A stretch of 64,000 nucleotides of DNA from Verrucomicrobiales bacterium (GTDB lineage: Bacteria > Verrucomicrobiota > Verrucomicrobiia > Verrucomicrobiales > DEV007), in assembly GCA_028033615.1 (NCBI GenBank), contig JAOFDG010000002.1:1-64000 (forward strand), written 5' to 3'. Shown here one piece after another: positions 62,834 to 64,000 of this stretch (position 1 is the first letter of the stretch; every line of letters starts with the position of its first letter). A program made the position numbers and the translations under genes. Under the pieces are notes generated by a model. That model saw only the letters and a list, made by a program, of their open reading frames with translations, was not told the DNA's origin and ran no database searches.

Positions 62834-64000
62834 ATGTGTTTACATAATTTCAGATCATTTCCTATTAATTTAAGTATATCTTTTATCCTTCTGACTTATT
62901 TAACGACTTTATCCTTACCGTCAGAAAAGCCGAACATTCTTTTCATTTCCGTTGATGATCTTCGACCCGAACTCGGTTGCTATGGAGTTAATTATGCACA
63001 AAGCCCAAACATTGATCAATTTGCAAAAACTGCAGTTACATTTCGTAATCACTACGTTCAAGTTTCAACCTGTGGCGCTTCTCGCTACGCGCTTCTAACT
63101 GGTCAGTCTCCCGCTAAATCTGGTGCTCTCAGAAATAATTCATTTTACAGTGGTAAAACAGCAATAAAGAATAAACAACTTCCTGGCGCACAGACTATGC
63201 CCGAACTTTTTAGGAGGTCAGGGTACAAAACTGTGCTCATTGGTAAAATATCACACACCCCTGACGGGAAAGTCTTTTCTTACAATGGAGACGGTGATGG
63301 AAAACTCGAGATGCCACGAGCATGGGATCATTTAGCAACCCCAATGGGACAATGGAAAAGAGGTTGGCCACTATTCTTTGCATATGCTGAGGGAAAACAT
63401 AGAGAAGATGGAAGGAACCAAATGGAACTTATGGAATTCATTGCAGAACGTGATAATGAATTACCGGATGGGCTTTTAGCTGAGAGTGCTATATCGCAAT
63501 TAAATCAATTAAAAGAGCAGGGAGAAAATTTTTTGATGGGCTTGGGCTTTTTTAAGCCTCATCTTCCATTCGTAGCTCCTAAGCAGGATTGGGAAGCTTT
63601 CAAGAAAACAACTATTCCAGTCCCTTTAAACAATAGATCTTTTGATTCCCCTTACAAACATGATAGCGGAGAATTCTTTAAGTACTCAACTCCATATGAG
63701 ATAAAGAAACCACTCAATCCTGCATCTGCTATAATGGCTAAACGAGCTTACTTGGCATGCGTAAGATATATTGACAGACAAATTGGTAAAGTCTTACGCC
63801 ACCTCGAAAGAATTGACTTAGTAAAAAATACAATCGTAGTGATATGGGGAGATCATGGTTGGCACCTAGGTGATGCTCAGCAATGGGGGAAACATACTCC
63901 ATTTGAAATAGCAAACCGTAGTGTTCTTATGATAAGAGCCCCCAGAATTGATGGTGGATTCTCAACAAATGCCCTTGCAGAAACACTGGATATTTACCCA
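62834..64000 (+). CDS. Sulfatase (type I, iduronate-2-sulfatase-like), 3' end cut by window edge
   Basis: Read directly from ATG 62834; 389 codons are open to the window end. After a hydrophobic signal segment (about 9-28) comes PNILFISVDDLRPELGCYG with metal-binding Asp41 and Asp42. The sulfatase signature CGASRYALLTG follows, with Cys80 converted to formylglycine and Arg84. GKISHTPDG, FFKPHLPFVAP and WGDHGWHLGD are further family motifs, closest to iduronate-2-sulfatase/S1_7-like enzymes. It removes sulfate from sulfated polysaccharide in the periplasm or outside; the substrate is inferred only at family level. The C-terminus is missing. Confidence 0.9.
   Translation, partial: MCLHNFRSFPINLSISFILLTYLTTLSLPSEKPNILFISVDDLRPELGCYGVNYAQSPNIDQFAKTAVTFRNHYVQVSTCGASRYALLTGQSPAKSGALRNNSFYSGKTAIKNKQLPGAQTMPELFRRSGYKTVLIGKISHTPDGKVFSYNGDGDGKLEMPRAWDHLATPMGQWKRGWPLFFAYAEGKHREDGRNQMELMEFIAERDNELPDGLLAESAISQLNQLKEQGENFLMGLGFFKPHLPFVAPKQDWEAFKKTTIPVPLNNRSFDSPYKHDSGEFFKYSTPYEIKKPLNPASAIMAKRAYLACVRYIDRQIGKVLRHLERIDLVKNTIVVIWGDHGWHLGDAQQWGKHTPFEIANRSVLMIRAPRIDGGFSTNALAETLDIYP

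Noticed and set aside
1-64000. CRISPR arrays, insertion sequences, prophage genes, rRNA
   Set aside because: No regularly spaced repeats, transposase, phage structural gene or rRNA sequence was recognised on either strand.

Overview
This is a low-GC (roughly one third G+C by eye) bacterial chromosome segment, densely packed with intact genes. It has no tRNA, rRNA, CRISPR array, insertion sequence or prophage that I could recognise, and no gene-free stretch above about 260 bases. The gene content points to the PVC superphylum, most likely a marine Verrucomicrobiota. Indicators are a sulfatase next to a DUF1080 protein, a cytochrome-c/leucine-rich-repeat protein, a DUF1570-like metalloprotease, PQQ-type beta-propeller proteins, sialate-esterase-like and BD-FAE-like esterases, and a 3425-residue cadherin/LTD/CotH surface protein ending in a DPDQDGISNLLEY segment. 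This placement is inference. Nearly every start codon lacks an upstream Shine-Dalgarno sequence and is preceded by an A/T-rich leader; TTG and GTG starts are common.

Layout. 1-4.4 kb: a dynamin-like GTPase cut by the left edge, a lipoprotein polysaccharide deacetylase, a DUF1570-like exported peptidase and a cytochrome-c/LRR protein. 4.5-8.0 kb: aroC, a CvpA-like membrane protein and gatB (minus strand). 8.1-10.1 kb: exported DUF1028 protein, a short-chain dehydrogenase and a MarR regulator preceded by a dyad. 10.1-15.0 kb (minus): aldo/keto reductase, oligopeptidase B and a two-domain sialate-esterase-like protein. 15.0-18.5 kb (minus): an MbnP-MauG fusion protein, a PQQ-type beta-propeller protein and YjbQ in one tight operon. 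18.6-23.2 kb: a pseudopilin-like protein with an unknown exported partner, recD2 and an SDR/SRPBCC divergent pair. 23.3-34.3 kb: the giant surface protein and a small exported partner. 34.4-43.6 kb: queG and aroK, then sua5/tsaC, murJ, panC and nadB, and an MsbA-like ABC exporter. 43.7-47.9 kb: EF-hand esterase, a short RlmB and a three-gene unknown envelope cluster (two paralogous membrane-anchored coiled-coil proteins plus a small lipoprotein), closed by a hairpin terminator. 47.9-52.9 kb (minus): miaB, a membrane protein, adk, fmt, pyrH and frr, a translation/nucleotide operon. 53.1-61.9 kb: esterase, xerD, cutA, a PAS histidine kinase with an NtrC-type sigma-54 activator, a GT39-like glycosyltransferase, xseB and dxs. 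62.0-64.0 kb: divergent DUF1080 protein and a sulfatase cut by the right edge, with a dyad between them.

Functionally the window mixes housekeeping (translation, shikimate, pantothenate, NAD, isoprenoid and peptidoglycan-lipid export) with exported polymer-degrading and surface functions typical of polysaccharide-degrading marine Verrucomicrobiota. The parts least explained by known families are the envelope trio at 45.8-47.8 kb, the MbnP-MauG fusion, the extra domain inside MurJ, and the giant protein, in which two cadherin-like repeats are split at the same internal point by large inserts.
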